From Amborella trichopoda (Eukaryota > Streptophyta > Magnoliopsida > Amborellales > Amborellaceae), in contig NW_006499973.1 in assembly GCF_000471905.2 (NCBI RefSeq), positions 2,921,218 through 2,985,217 of the forward strand: a stretch of 64,000 nucleotides of DNA, in the 5' to 3' direction. Both the position numbers and the translations under genes were made by a program. Below the pieces are notes generated by a model, which ran no database searches, was not told the DNA's origin, and was given only the letters and a program-made list of their open reading frames with translations. Shown one piece after another: positions 23,381-34,575 of the stretch. The number at the start of each line of letters is the position of its first letter. Within the stretch, counting starts at the first letter, position 1.

Positions 23381-23930
23381 CCTCTCAGGGCTATTTAGAT
23401 CCTTTTCACACCTCTTGAAGAAGGATACTCCCTTCATATGAGATGAAGCGTGCCAAGTTGTGCTCGAGGACATCAAGCAGTACCTGTTGAATCCACCAAT
23501 GCTCTCTATGCTAGTGTTGAAAAGGCCCATCATCCTATACGTGACCGCCCTTGACGAGTCACTCGAGGCACTCGTGGTGCAAAACAATGATGGAGGGAAG
23601 GAGACAACGCTCTATTATCTCAGCATCAAAATGCAAGGGGCCAACAAGAACTACCCCCCCATTGAAAAGATGTGCCTGGCCTTAATCTTTCTTGTACAGA
23701 AGCTTCGCCACTACTTGCTCGGCCACAAGGTCAAATTAACCTCCAGGGCAGACCCGGTCCAGTTCCTTATGACCCGACCATGCTTGTTAGGATGTTTGGC
23801 GAAGTGGGCATTATTACTGATGGAGTTTGACATCACGTATGTACCACATAAAGCAGTTAAGGGCCAAGCCCCAGCAGACTTCCTTGCGGCTCACCCAGTC
23901 CCTTCAAAATCTACCCTGTCAAGTGATCTC
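23381..23930 (+). pseudogene. pol: First RNase H domain, int2
   Basis: Ty3-type RNase H following RT. After a stop near 23440 the frame 23460-24032 is open: ILYVTALDESLEALVVQ corresponds to the first catalytic region, YPPIEKMCLALIF holds the catalytic Glu, then LTSRADPVQFLM with the Asp and a C-terminal KGQAPADFLAAHP block. It continues without a break into the second RNase H. In int1 the region equal to 23631-23975 is deleted. Confidence 0.88.
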
Positions 23931-24526
23931 CTAGATGAAGAAGTCTTCTACATGGCGTTAACTCAGCCATGGGAGATGTACTTTGACGGAGCATTCCAGT
24001 CTAATGAGGGGGCACAGAAGTTGCGTTCCTGACCCCCGATGGAGGGATGATTAATCTGTCCTTCTCACTCACAGTGGCATTTTCTCATAATTAAGCTGAG
24101 TATCAAGCCCTCATAATTGGAGTCGAGATCGCTCAAGAGTTAGACATGGAGCAGATGAACATCTTCGGCGACTCTGAGCTGGTCATCTGGCAACTTAAGG
24201 GAATTTATGATGTAAGGAAGGACACTCTCAAGCCTTATCATGACACAACCAAAACTTATATGGCCCACTTTGATGATTTCTCCCTAAGTCACATCCCTAG
24301 AAGGCTAAACTCCCAGGTTGACACACTCTCGAAGCTCGGCTCCACCATCCAACTATCTTCATCAGGACCTATTCCAGTCTGGGTAACTGAATGGAGGCAC
24401 GTAGACTTGAGAACCGAAGTTGACATGGATGACAAGAGGGACGTCTTCCTTGAATGCCCACCTTACCCATTTGGGGCACTCCCTGCAGCCAGGGATGTCA
24501 TCAAGGCAGAGCAGGAAATTTCCTAA
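23931..24526 (+). pseudogene. pol: Second, Tat-type RNase H and linker, int2
   Basis: An additional RNase H after the ordinary one is a known trait of the Tat lineage. It starts with MYFDGAF (catalytic Asp), then a frameshift near 24005 and a stop replacing the residue before AEYQALI. The frame 24146-24526 carries FGDSELVIWQLKG with the third Asp and NSQVDTLSKL with the fourth. The linker to integrase contains an acidic CPPYPF block. Its presence is my main reason to place these elements in Tat rather than Athila or a chromovirus. Confidence 0.85.
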
Positions 24527-25379
24527 GGAAAAGAAGCCAAGGCCAAGGGACAAGAGCCCGAATTGTTTGACCCGATGTATGCGGAGGTTGAACAAATAAA
24601 AGACTGGAGGGGGTCCATCATGGACTTCGTAAAGCATGGAAGACTGCCTCAAGATTGGACGGAACGTATCGTCATACGATGGATGTTCACCAAGTACACC
24701 CTTCTCGATTGGGATGTCCTCTTTCATCGGTCATTTGACAGAATCCTCCTTAGATGCGTCGATGCACAAGAGGCAAGAAAAGTACTCGAAGAGGTACATT
24801 TGGACATCTACGGGTTGCACCAGTCCGGTCCCAACATATGCAAACTTGGCTATTACCGGCCTTCCATTGTAGCTGACACTCAAAACTACACCAAAAGATG
24901 CTAGGTGTGCCAAATCCACTCAAGCCTCATTCATCAGCCTCTAGGACCTCTCCATCCTAAGATGGCATCATGGCCCTTTTCTCAATGGGGTATGGACATT
25001 ATAAGACCCATCGACCCTCCTTCTGCCTTGGGCCATGCCTTCTTCTTGGCAGTGACAGACTACTTCTCCAAGTGGGCTAAGGCAATCTCTCTCAAACAGG
25101 TTCCAGGGACCGCTGTGTCTGACGTTTTGCGGCACCACATCATATACCGGTTCGGAGTCCCTAACCGAATAATTTCTGATAATGGCCGTCAGTTCAGGAG
25201 CTAGCATGTTGATCACGCCAAGTCAACCTGTTCGACTTTGAGTGGAAATACTCGACTATGTACTACCGTCGAGCCAATGGGTTAGCTGAGGCATTCAACA
25301 AGACTGGAAAACGCAGATAGCGAAGAGGCGATGCCCCCTATCAACAGGCAATATCTAAAGAAGTATTATCCCTAACGTG
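24527..25379 (+). pseudogene. pol: Integrase, int2, with internal C-terminal deletion
   Basis: Catalyses insertion of element DNA. N-terminal HHCC zinc domain about 24790-24915 (EVHLDIYGLH, then C-stop-V-C at 24899-24910). Catalytic core: QWGMDIIRP near 24986 (first Asp), SDNGRQF near 25177 (second Asp), then after a stop and frameshift a RANGLAEAFNKT block near 25272 with the Glu. Right after it, at about 25308, the sequence jumps to a block that in the minus copy at 62970-63045 lies some 550 bp further on (RRGDAPYQQ here). Most of the C-terminal domain is therefore gone. The frame ends by about 25379. Confidence 0.9.
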
Positions 25380-27095
25380 ACCATGAAGTGCTGTGTGTGC
25401 AGTGAAAAGACTGAAATGAAGAAGAAGAGCATGAAGCCAATTCAAAGGTTTATTACACTAAAAAGCGTTACAAGTTACAATAAAAAACCCATTATCAGGG
25501 AAATTACAAAGCCTTTGCGTCTGAGGAAAGTTACAAACCAAAGCCAGCAGCGTTGCTCTTGCATATGAGAATAGGAGGACAATTACAAGCCAAGAGAAGC
25601 TCCCTCCTTGACCAGAAGAAGCAAACCCACCAAAAGAAATGCCTGCCTCATGAAGAACTGGAAATATCCCAAGGAGAATGGTTACATGCCAAAAGAAAAA
25701 TCCAACCAATGCTGAGTTAGCTTCAATTCATCCGACGAGTATATCAAATATACAAGGCAGACTTCTCTGGCAAGGAATTGGCCTATAATGGAGAGCATAC
25801 CTTGTTCACTGTGGGCACCCTTCCACAGTACAATATGGACTTCACGGTTGTGCTGAAGGACTTGGATCCCAACACACCGTGAAGGCAAGGCCTCCCCATT
25901 TTCCATCACTTTTAACCCTTGCAAGAAATCGCCGTAAGAGGTCATCCCCGTGTGCAACCCAATGCCGCATCCTACCATCACCACATGCAGGCTAACGTCG
26001 CGCTTAGACTATCGTCGCGAGCCTCATGCCCCCAAATGTGGCTATCACCGCATGTGACCTAGGGACGTGTGAAGGCGACTCTGCATGTGACTTAATGGAA
26101 TGCGTGGCTTTGAAGCACCCCTGTTCCCACTTTTCCCACTTTTCGAGGGGCATTGACTCCTATGCCTCTTCGGTTTCCCAAACAGTCACTCCTCGACGAT
26201 GATCCACCTTCCTGTGACCTTTCACTATCTTTGCAATCTTTCAGGTTTTTGCTGGAAAACAAACCTCTGACCATCGGAATCCTTGCTTGGCCTTATTCTT
26301 TCCCCTATAGGCACTAAAAGAAAGGACTGCTCCATCAACAGGAACCTCCTGTTTGACCCTGTTCTTTCCTATGTTCCAATGGCTGGAAATATCATGGAAA
26401 ACACCGGGAAAAAACCCTTCCCACCTGCTACCCGTTGCTGGAGTTAACAAGACCACCAGAAGTTCCCTGAAAATCTCCCCTAAGTCATTGCGACCCTGCG
26501 GACTGCCCTTCTCCTGGGTTTCCCACTTCATCAGTTCACCAAAGCCCAATGGAATTTTGCTAAGTCTCCGGTGAACTCAATGTAGCCCCTTGCTCCTTCA
26601 TCTCCAACAACTAGAGAGCTGACAGAGCTCTCTGAACTCTCTACAACCTCCCCTTTAGCAGCAGAACGGCCGGAGGAGTACTTAAACTCTGGCAACACAC
26701 CTCTGCAAAATCGGCAAAGGCCTAGAGAAGCCCTCTTCCTTGCTTGGAAAGATTCGACACTTCTCAAAAAATGTTGGCAACCCCACTACAAAGCATCACA
26801 CCTCCTGAAGCTCTCCAAAAAAATCTTCTAAGGGCTTGTCTCTGCAAGTTTTGGCCAGGAAGAGCTCGTTAAGAAACCTGCACCAGAAGCTTTGGCACTC
26901 TCTCTCTCTAAAAACCTCTCGACTATTTTTACCCTTTGATAAAATAGCAAAGTGGGGTCTCTCCCCCTTTTATACCCCGCAAGTACCTAAGATTACCCTC
27001 GAAAAACTCAGAATGGCGCTCCAGTCCCCAACCCTTAATGGTAATAAGGCCGGGCTGGGTCGGACCAACCCTCGAGACCTGAAGCATCGTCGCCG
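25380..27095 (+). other. 3' region of int2, first module, non-coding
   Basis: Between pol and the repeat-rich 3' region. 25440-25700 is A-rich with repeated 'gttacaa' and 'aattacaa' phrases. 26240-26760 and 26770-27090 contain short open frames on both strands without recognisable domains. The end (26900-27060: a cttttatacc block, then ctcgaaaaactc, then ggccgggctggg) resembles, in order, the reverse complement of 45060-45290, so it is a shared module. The 'cccttttataccccg' at 26966-26980 could be a TATA-like site; this is speculative. Confidence 0.4.
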
Positions 27096-27360
27096 TGTGC
27101 CTCGCCAAGACATGCGTCGCGCACCTCGTCTAACACTTCACCCAGGGGATTATTGCTGCACGCTAGCTTTAAGAGAACATCACCGCAGACCTTTACCAAG
27201 TGCATCTCATCCAGAGGTTATCACTGCGCGCTTCGTCAGAGAGTTATCACCACGCGCTACTACCCCGTGCTTCGCCCAGGAACTTAGCACATCACCAAAG
27301 CGCACTAATGCGTGCGCCACTCCACACTTAGCGTCGTCCATGCCCTGACACTCCCTTCGA
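27096..27360 (+). repeat. Degenerate GC-rich repeat, 3' region of int2
   Basis: Phrases of the type 'atcaccgc', 'cgcgctacta' and 'gcgcgcttcg' recur every 25-40 bp (27075, 27150, 27178, 27220, 27247). It occupies the same place as the 26-27 bp minisatellite of int1 (12857-13110), but the units are not the same. An open frame crosses it (26836-27348) without domain features. Confidence 0.45.
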
Positions 27361-27459
27361 ACCACCGTCCCACATCCTCAGGAAGTTCATTTCCTACACC
27401 GCGATCTTACCCCTTAGCAAGCCCGATCTCTGGTAATGGCTCTATTCCCCATGGGGTTG

Positions 27460-29095
27460 CTTCTCCCACAACTCCATGGTCCATGCTGCACGACCTTCAA
27501 CTGCACTGCCACAGTCCTAGTTGTATGACTTTAAACTGCATAGCCACGATCCATGCGACATGACCCTAAACTTCACAGCCCTAGTCCTTGTCTCATGACT
27601 CAAAATTGTACGACCACGGTCCAAACTATTCCCCCTTAAACTGTAACGAAGGTCTAGTTGGATGACCTCAAACTACGTAGTCCTTGTCTCATGACTCAAA
27701 ACTGAACGACCATGGTCCAAACTACATTACCTTAAACTATAGCTGAGGTCTAGTTGCACGACCTCAAACTGTAAAGTCCTTGTCACATGACTTTAAAACT
27801 TACGACCATGGTCCAGCTATGTGACCTTAAAACCATAGTGCACGTCTTGTCTACATGATGTTAAAAGGCTTAGCACCATGGTCTAAACTATATGACCTTA
27901 AACTATAGCGGAGGTTTAGTTGAACGACCACAAACTGCAACGTCCTACTTGTATGACTTTAAACTATGCAACCATGGTCCGAGATACAAGACCCTAAACG
28001 GTAACGCATAGCCGGCAAATGACCCATACGTCTGGCTCCAACTAGACCCCCAGCGGAGTGAGATGTATGCAAGGGGTATACTCAACTCATCAGCCCCAGA
28101 GAGCTTGAGCCATCCCTCCTTCGACCCATGATGGCGTTTATCTGTGCTCTGGCCTGACAGAGTTCCATGCGCACCAATATTCATCATCCGCATAGAGTCG
28201 TATTGGCCTTCCTAGTCCTCAGTGGAACCTCTCCCACTCACTAATCCTCGTAGGGTTACCACTCTTCTCTACATCTCTTCATGTGTATAGCCTTCATTAT
28301 CTTTATCCCCAGGGAGCTAGATTGCTACCCACAACCCCATGCAGTCCTACTGCCATGGCGACTCATACTTGGTCCATGCCGCACGACCTTAAACTGCACG
28401 ACCATAGTCCGAACTATATGACCTTAAACTGTAGCAGATGTCTACTTGCATGATCACAAACTGCATGGTCCTATTTGCACGACTTTAAACTGCACAACCA
28501 TGGTCCGAGCTATATGACCTTAAACTATAGTGCATGTCTGAGCCACATGACGATAAACTGCTTCGCCTAGGTATAGGATGCATGAGCTTAAAGACGCCCC
28601 ATACGCACGCACCTCTCTTTTGAAGTGCATCTTCACACATGTCCTCCCTAACTGACCCGTCCCTGTGCGCAAATCACTTCTATCGCCTCCCCAGTGAGTC
28701 TGCATACGCGCACATGCCCTTTACATTCATCTTCACACACACCTTCCCTAGCCGGCCCATTTGCGTGCTCGCGCCGCCTTCACCCTCACTACTTTATTTC
28801 ACCATTTCATAATTGAATCCTACCCATATTCAACGGCAAGCCGTCTCGCCACCTAGTTGGTGGGTCACCATCATTCACTCACTCATCATCAATTATCTTC
28901 AGGAAACTTCATGCCAACTTCCCAGGTGGGTCAAAGTCATCACAAGGCTCACTCTATGGCCTCTACAAGCTGTCATTCCTTACCACTACGATCCAGCTGT
29001 ATGACCTTAAACTATAGTGCATGTCTTGATCGCATGATGTTAAACTGCTTCACACAGGTTTCGAAGGCACGAGCCTAAAACATGCCTTCACATGA
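27460..29095 (+). repeat. Degenerate ~70 bp repeats with interspersed module, 3' region of int2
   Basis: Units with 'ggtccaaactatatgaccttaaactatag', 'ggtctagttgcacgacc' and 'gcatgacgttaaactgc'-type phrases occur at 27470-28010, 28370-28600 and 28980-29090. They are reverse-complement relatives of the 70-bp arrays on the minus strand (44017, 52371, 62161), but with more indels and an extra alternating unit. The gap 28010-28370 and the stretch 28600-28980 hold the 'ccccagtgagtc' module shared with int1 13930-14210. No coding content. Confidence 0.65.
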
Positions 29096-29400
29096 AAAAA
29101 ATTGGCACGGTGTACACCTGGACAGGGGAACGCCATGAGTAAAAATGATGGATGGGCATGGTCACGAAACCATGAGTAAGAGAGTTCCGTGAAAAAAGAA
29201 ACCTAGACACAGTGAAAACCTTAAAAGGGCACTGTGAGAAAAAATGGATGAAAAGGGTGGACACGACCGCAAGGTCATGGGTAAAAAAAGCCTAGAAATA
29301 ACAAAAGTTGGTGAAAGTTGTCTTCACGGTGCCACTTCCCCTGGTCAAGTGAAAACCTGCGAAAGGGCGCATAGACTGACGAGGTAGGTAGCCTCAGCCG
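29096..29400 (+). other. 'gtgaaaacc' module, 3' region of int2
   Basis: Repeats phrases such as 'ggcacggtgtacacctgga', 'gggcactgtgagaaaaaatg' and 'catgagtaa'. It matches 14320-14690 in the same orientation and 43700-43980, 47560-47880 and 61440-61670 in reverse. This module sits in every 3' region of the window, so it belongs to the element rather than to the host. Confidence 0.6.
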
Positions 29401-29409
29401 GCATCTCAG

Positions 29410-29585
29410 TTTCAAGGCTCACCCGAGAGTGAGAGCACACAAAATCTCTTAAGTTTCCAGGCTCATTCAGGAGTGAGAGAACACAAGATCTCCCAAGTTT
29501 CTAGGCTCATCCGGGAGTGAGAGCACATAATATCTCCAAAGTTTCCAGGCTCATCCAGTAGTGAGAGCACAGATGAGCCTAGAAA
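29410..29585 (+). repeat. 44-bp tandem repeat, 4 units
   Basis: Units begin with 'tttc.aggctca' at 29410, 29454, 29498 and 29542, an exact 44-bp spacing. Each unit continues with 'gagtgagagcacac' and 'atctcc.aag'. The array ends with 'gatgagcctagaaact' (29573-29588), an inverted copy of the unit start. It directly precedes the LTR and occupies the place of the LTR's first ~50 bp as seen in the 15399 copy. Confidence 0.85.
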
Positions 29586-29594
29586 CTTAGGCAT

Positions 29595-31990
29595 AGCAAG
29601 TAGTAGAAAATTCGACAGTCTCGAAACAGCCCCAGAACTGGTCAAGATCTTCATGAGGTTTTTCAAGAGTCTCCTGCTAAGTTTAGTCGCATTCCGACAT
29701 GTCTACCGCAGTGCAGACTAAGAAACAGTTCAGACAGAATTGACCTCTAGCACCCTGAAACTGACCCCTATAACTAGAGAAACATCTTCAGCATATTAAA
29801 TTATTGTGGGACCACCACCATTAGATCAGACATGGCTGAAAACTACAGGGGTTAAGATTCAGCTCAAACAGATGTTCTAAGAAGAAGTTATGGGTGAAAG
29901 AGTGAAACAGGTGAAGCCGCACGCTATTTTCGTGCGACCACCCTGCAGCACTACGCCATTGAAGGGACAGTCAAGACCACTCACTTTCAATGCTTATATC
30001 TCGATCGTCCCATGTCGGATCCTGCTCAAATTTAGTGAGCATGTTCATCTAGTCAAAGACGAGCGATTCGATAAGTGGTATGCCCCTTGATGATACCTGA
30101 GCGCGAAGAAAGCTAGAGAGAAGTTGTTGACCTGTGAAGAAACTGCAGAAAATTCAGCAGCGTCATGCCTCGCTTGAGTGTGCAGGGAATTTCAAACTTG
30201 CAAAATCTTTGTTCGACCAAGGAATCAAGCTGCGTTTGGTGCCCCGTGATTGTAGTGACATGTTCACTGTGATTCAACGAAGAAGACACAGAAAAACATC
30301 AAGGAATGAACATACTATCGATCCAAAGTTTCGAGATCTACTCAAAGTTCAAGTCACATGATTGTGCACCAAAACACGATCCAAGGCTTGAATTTAGTAT
30401 CAAATGGATCTACATGCCAAGCCTAACAAGAAAACAATCATCGTACGATCAACTAGGCATTAGAATGACCTCGAATCAGCCATGCAAGAACACGCAAGTC
30501 CTAAGGCAACACATGGACTGTTCTCGAATTCCACAACTTGTTAGGTAAGACAAATCTATCATTTTTCACACTATTTTCTAATTTATTTTAAATCAATTTA
30601 ATCTTAATTTCTAAAAATTAGGGTTACTTTTGATCATCCACCCATGTTTGGGGAACACTTCTATATATACATACCAGCATTGTATGCAAATAGAGATAGA
30701 GAGAGGAGAGGATACAAACACATACACACACATAAGAGAGCGCTTTCACTTAATATAAGTTTCTCTTTCTTATCATTGTGGTGTTACGTTTGAGAGAAAG
30801 AGTGAGGTGAGAGAAACTTTTGATCGGTAGCCCCTAGGGTTTAGGTAAATCTTCTCTCTTCTTCTTCTTTTCTTCCCTTCATTCTCTTCTCCCTCTACTT
30901 CGTCTGCGTTTTTCGCGAAGGCCATGCGCGGCAGTGGCAATGGCGTCCATGACTCTCTCTTGCTCTCACAGGTCGTGCAGGGCGATGGCAGCGCCATGCA
31001 CAAGCCTCCTTCCCTTTCTTCTCGTCTCTCTTTCTCCCAGTGAGGTCTGTAGACGGCGCTACCTGTCGTTGCCATGAACGTGGCTGTGACGTCTTGGTGA
31101 AGAATGTAGATGGCAAGGCTTGTTGTCACATGCAGCGGTCTTCCTCTGTGTCACATCTAGCATAGACGGCGATGCCTATCGCTGCCCGTTAGAGGTCTTG
31201 GTAACACCCATCACTACTTTGCACTTTCTCTGCACATTTGGTGCTCATCGTAGTCCTCCCTGCGTCCCTCACCTATCGTCATGCTACTTTGGAGGCACTA
31301 TCATCGCGTGCTTCGAAAGGAGACAGTGCCATCGGCAAGGGATGCTTTGTCTCATCGCGTTATCGACCGCGACGCCTATTGACGTCCTGACTGCCCTCGC
31401 TTTGTCGTCTCGCCCCTCTCTCTTCTCGCTTGATTGAAGGCATGTTTAGCTTAGCATTGCCATGTCGACTTTGGTTTTGATTAGTATTGTCGCCGTGCTG
31501 TTCCTGTGAGCCATGCCTGTCTTGCTACTACTCCAAGTCGGCAACGTCGGATCATTCTTTTAACCTCGCCCCTCCATTGAGTTCTCTTCCCCTTTCTATC
31601 TTTCACCCAACCTTGCACTTCATCGCTTTCTCACATGAACGTGCATCACCTTAGGACACTGGTGGGTCTGTCGATCCACTTGTGTTACAAATTAATCATA
31701 GAAGTGCTGTGCAGAAAAACAAGAGGATTACAGGTCAAAGGAGGCGATTCTGAACCAGCTCAAGTTGCTAGGGGGCTTTCTTTGTGATCTAAGAGGGCGC
31801 CTACACTAGCTAGCCTGAGTAAGTCTCGAACGCTCCTAAAATTCCTCTCTCTTTGCGTTGTATACTTGCCCTTACCCTCGAGCAAGGTTCCAAGAGAGAG
31901 ATCTCACATCTCGGGTTCATTAGAAACTTGAGACATGTCCCACCTGATCATCCAGATCTGGAGGGCAAGATCGAGGCACCTAACTAACAA
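29595..31990 (+). mobile_element. LTR-A, plus strand; 3' LTR of int2
   Basis: Colinear with 15445-18050 apart from a deletion near 30180 (about 150 bp present in the other copy). It has the TATA-like ttctatatatac at 30659-30670, a TC tract at 30850-30900 and the foldback motif region 31160-31190. It ends at ctaactaaca before a second LTR. Its divergence from the 5' LTR (about 15 percent by eye) points to an old insertion. Confidence 0.85.
30659..30670 (+). promoter_or_regulatory. TATA-like site in LTR-A
   Basis: The sequence ttctatatatac is followed 10-20 bp later by 'accagcattgtatgc'. The counterpart in the 5' LTR is ttctatacatac near 16681. It lies at the border between the part shared with all LTR-A copies and the pyrimidine-rich part. 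Proposed core promoter, not proven. Confidence 0.45.
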
Positions 31991-33559
31991 TGTGGTCTTG
32001 TGGCTAGGAAGCAAAAGTAATAATGTCGAAGGAAATTTTTCGAATGTTGTCCTTCTTACTTCTCTAGAAGCATAACATTTGATGGGGCAAGCTGTTTGAA
32101 CACATTTTTTAGCACCTTGGGTCCCTGATGCAGAATAAAAGAAAAGCTAGTCAATAAAGTCTGGACATATAGTGAAATTCTTTACATTCTCATAATTTTC
32201 CCAGAATGGGTCAGAATCTTCCTAAGCACTCCAAAAGGCCACCTGTCAAGTTTTGTCATAATCTGACATGTCTAAGGCAGTGTAGATAAAGAAACAATTT
32301 TGAAAAAATCAACCTCCAACACCCTAAAAAGGACTCCATTACTAGAACACTATTTTTGATACGTCAAATCACAATGGGACCACCACCATTAGATCTGGCA
32401 TAGTCGAAAACCCCTAGGGGTCAAGTTTCAACTTAAATGGACACTCCAAGACAAGGTAATGGGTAAACCATTAAAAAGGGGTAGGCCGAATGCTATTCCG
32501 TGTGGCCTCCCTGTACCAATCTCCATTAAAGGAGACTGGTGTGGACAGTCCCGAGCAAAAACTTCAAAGATCTGTATCTCACTCATCTTGAGTCGGATCA
32601 CTTCCAAATTTTGTGAGAGTGTTCGTCTCATCAAGACGAGTGTTTTAATATGTAGCACGACTCGCGACGATACCCCAGCAAGGAGAAAAGATAGAGAGAA
32701 GTTGGCGCTTCGTGAAGAAAGCTACAAAAAATTCAACAGCGACGCTCCTCATTTGAGCGGCCACATCACGGCGCTCGCGCACCGGATCGATGTGAAACCA
32801 ATTGCATTATGTGCGCAAGGTCTGAGGCCATATATATTCTGTACCCTGCGTTCGATGAACAGTTGGATTCAGCACACAAAGGCGTCAAAGTTTCAGTAGA
32901 TTCCAACCACCGAATTTCTAGATTCCAGCAAAAAATCCAAGACGACAAAATCTTCGTCCGAACACGAAATCGAGTTGTGTTTGTTGCCATGCGATCATGA
33001 TGGTGTGATCAGTGTAATTTAGCAAATAAATCAAAGAAAACCATCAAGAAACAAACACACCATCGATCAGAAGTTTTCAAGATCTATAAAAATTTCGAGT
33101 CGCATGATTGTGGCCCAAAAACGTGATCCATGACTCGAAGGTGGTATCAAATCAATTGTCATGTCGAGCTCGAAAAAAACATAATCATCTTTCAGCCAAA
33201 TGGATGTCGGTGCAACCTCGAAACATCTATGGAAGATCACACAAGTTTTAGGGCAGCAGCAGGGACTGTTTTGAAATTTCATGTATTGTGGGGTAGAGAC
33301 AAAACCGTCATTTTGCAACCATTTTTAGAATTTATTTTAATTCAATTAAATTGTAATTATCATCAATTTAGGTATTTTTTGGGCGTACACTCATGTTTGG
33401 GCACAATTCTATAAGTACATGCTAAACATAATTATCAAAGGACCCTTGATTTTTCAATCTCATCAATAAAATTTGAGAGTTTTCACATTGAAATTGTGGG
33501 CATGTCTTGGAAAGAGAGAGAGGAGAGAGAAGAAAAGGTTTGGTATCTTTTAGTGAAGG

Positions 33560-34010
33560 TAATTTTTTCTCTCCTCCTCTCATCTCTCTTTCTCTCTCCT
33601 CTCATCTATCTATTTCTCTCTCTCCTCCTCTCATCTCTCTTTCTCACTCCTTTTGTTTATATTTCTCTACCTCCTCATCTATCTATCTCTTTCTCCCTCC
33701 TCTCATCTATCTCTTTCTCTCTCCTCATCTCATCTCTCTCTTTCTCTCTCCTCCTCTCATCTCTCTCTTTCTCTCTCCTCCTCTCATCTCTCTCTTTCTC
33801 TCTCCTCATCTATCTCTCTCTTTCTCCCTCCTCTTGTCTAGATCTTTCTCTTTCCTCCTCTCACCTCTCTCTTTGTCTCTTCTCTCATCTATATCTCCCT
33901 TTCCTTTTCTTCTCTGATCTTCTTTATTCACTTTTCCTCTCTCTAATATCTTTCCTTTCTTTTTCCTCTCTTTCCTTCTCTCTCTCTGTTCTCTCTCTTT
34001 CTTCTCTGTT
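33560..34010 (+). repeat. Polypyrimidine (TCTC) tract in LTR-A
   Basis: Nearly uninterrupted TC-rich DNA with internal units such as 'tcctcctctcatctctcttt' repeated from 33570 to 33800. The open frames here (33496-34041 and others) are translations of the simple repeat (Ser, Leu, Phe) and not genes. The same part of minus-oriented LTRs is GA on the plus strand. Confidence 0.85.
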
Positions 34011-34134
34011 CATGCATGGCAGAGCCTATCACTGGGCATGATGTCCTCCCACTTCTGGGACATAAATAGTGAATCAAGCCTTAACCCGAGTGGCGGGTCG
34101 GGCCTTTGTCAAAGTTCCCTTGTCTCCCCCTATG

Positions 34135-34575
34135 TCATGAACGGTGGAAGTTCGTCACTGTCCTTGTTTTCTCTCTCTTCTTAATCCTGTGTCATGTACA
34201 ATAGAAGCTCATTATTGTCCATATTTTCTCTCTCTTCTTAATCTTGTGTGATGGACGACGGAAGCTCATTATCATCCATGTTTTCTCTCTCTTCTTAATC
34301 CTGTGTCATGGATGGTGGAAGCTCATCACCATCCATGTTTTCTCTCTCTTCTCATTCCTCTGTCATGGACGGCTAAAGCTCATCGCCATCGATATTTTCT
34401 CTTTCTTCTTAATCCTGTGTCATGGACGGCTGAAGCTCATTGTTATCCATGTTTCCTCTCTCTTCTTAATCTTGTGTCATGGATGGATGAAGCTCATCGC
34501 CACCCATAGTTTCTCTTTGTTCTCATCCCTCTGTCATGGACGGCGGAAGCTCATCGCCATCCATGTTCCCCATTT
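34135..34575 (+). repeat. 57-bp tandem hairpin array, 8 units, in LTR-A
   Basis: Unit starts are exactly 57 bp apart: 34135, 34192, 34249, 34306, 34363, 34420, 34477 and 34534 (last one partial). Each unit is an inverted repeat of about 11 bp with loop gaagctcat, then a TC spacer. The unit at 34306 has a perfect stem (catggatggtg with caccatccatg). The unit at 34192 has inner stem acaata with tattgt, and 34534 has ggcg with cgcc, so both arms changed together. Because 57 is divisible by 3, an open frame (34244-34819) runs through it; I regard that as incidental. Confidence 0.85.

Noticed and set aside
26240..26770. Possible host gene fragment between pol and the 3' region of int2
   Set aside because: Short open frames on both strands, no domain, no splice-consistent structure that I could follow; the adjoining part has a counterpart in another 3' region.
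33496..34041. 181-codon plus-strand open frame
   Set aside because: It translates a TC simple repeat into Ser-Leu-Phe runs; equal frames are open in all three phases, as expected for stop-poor TC repeats.
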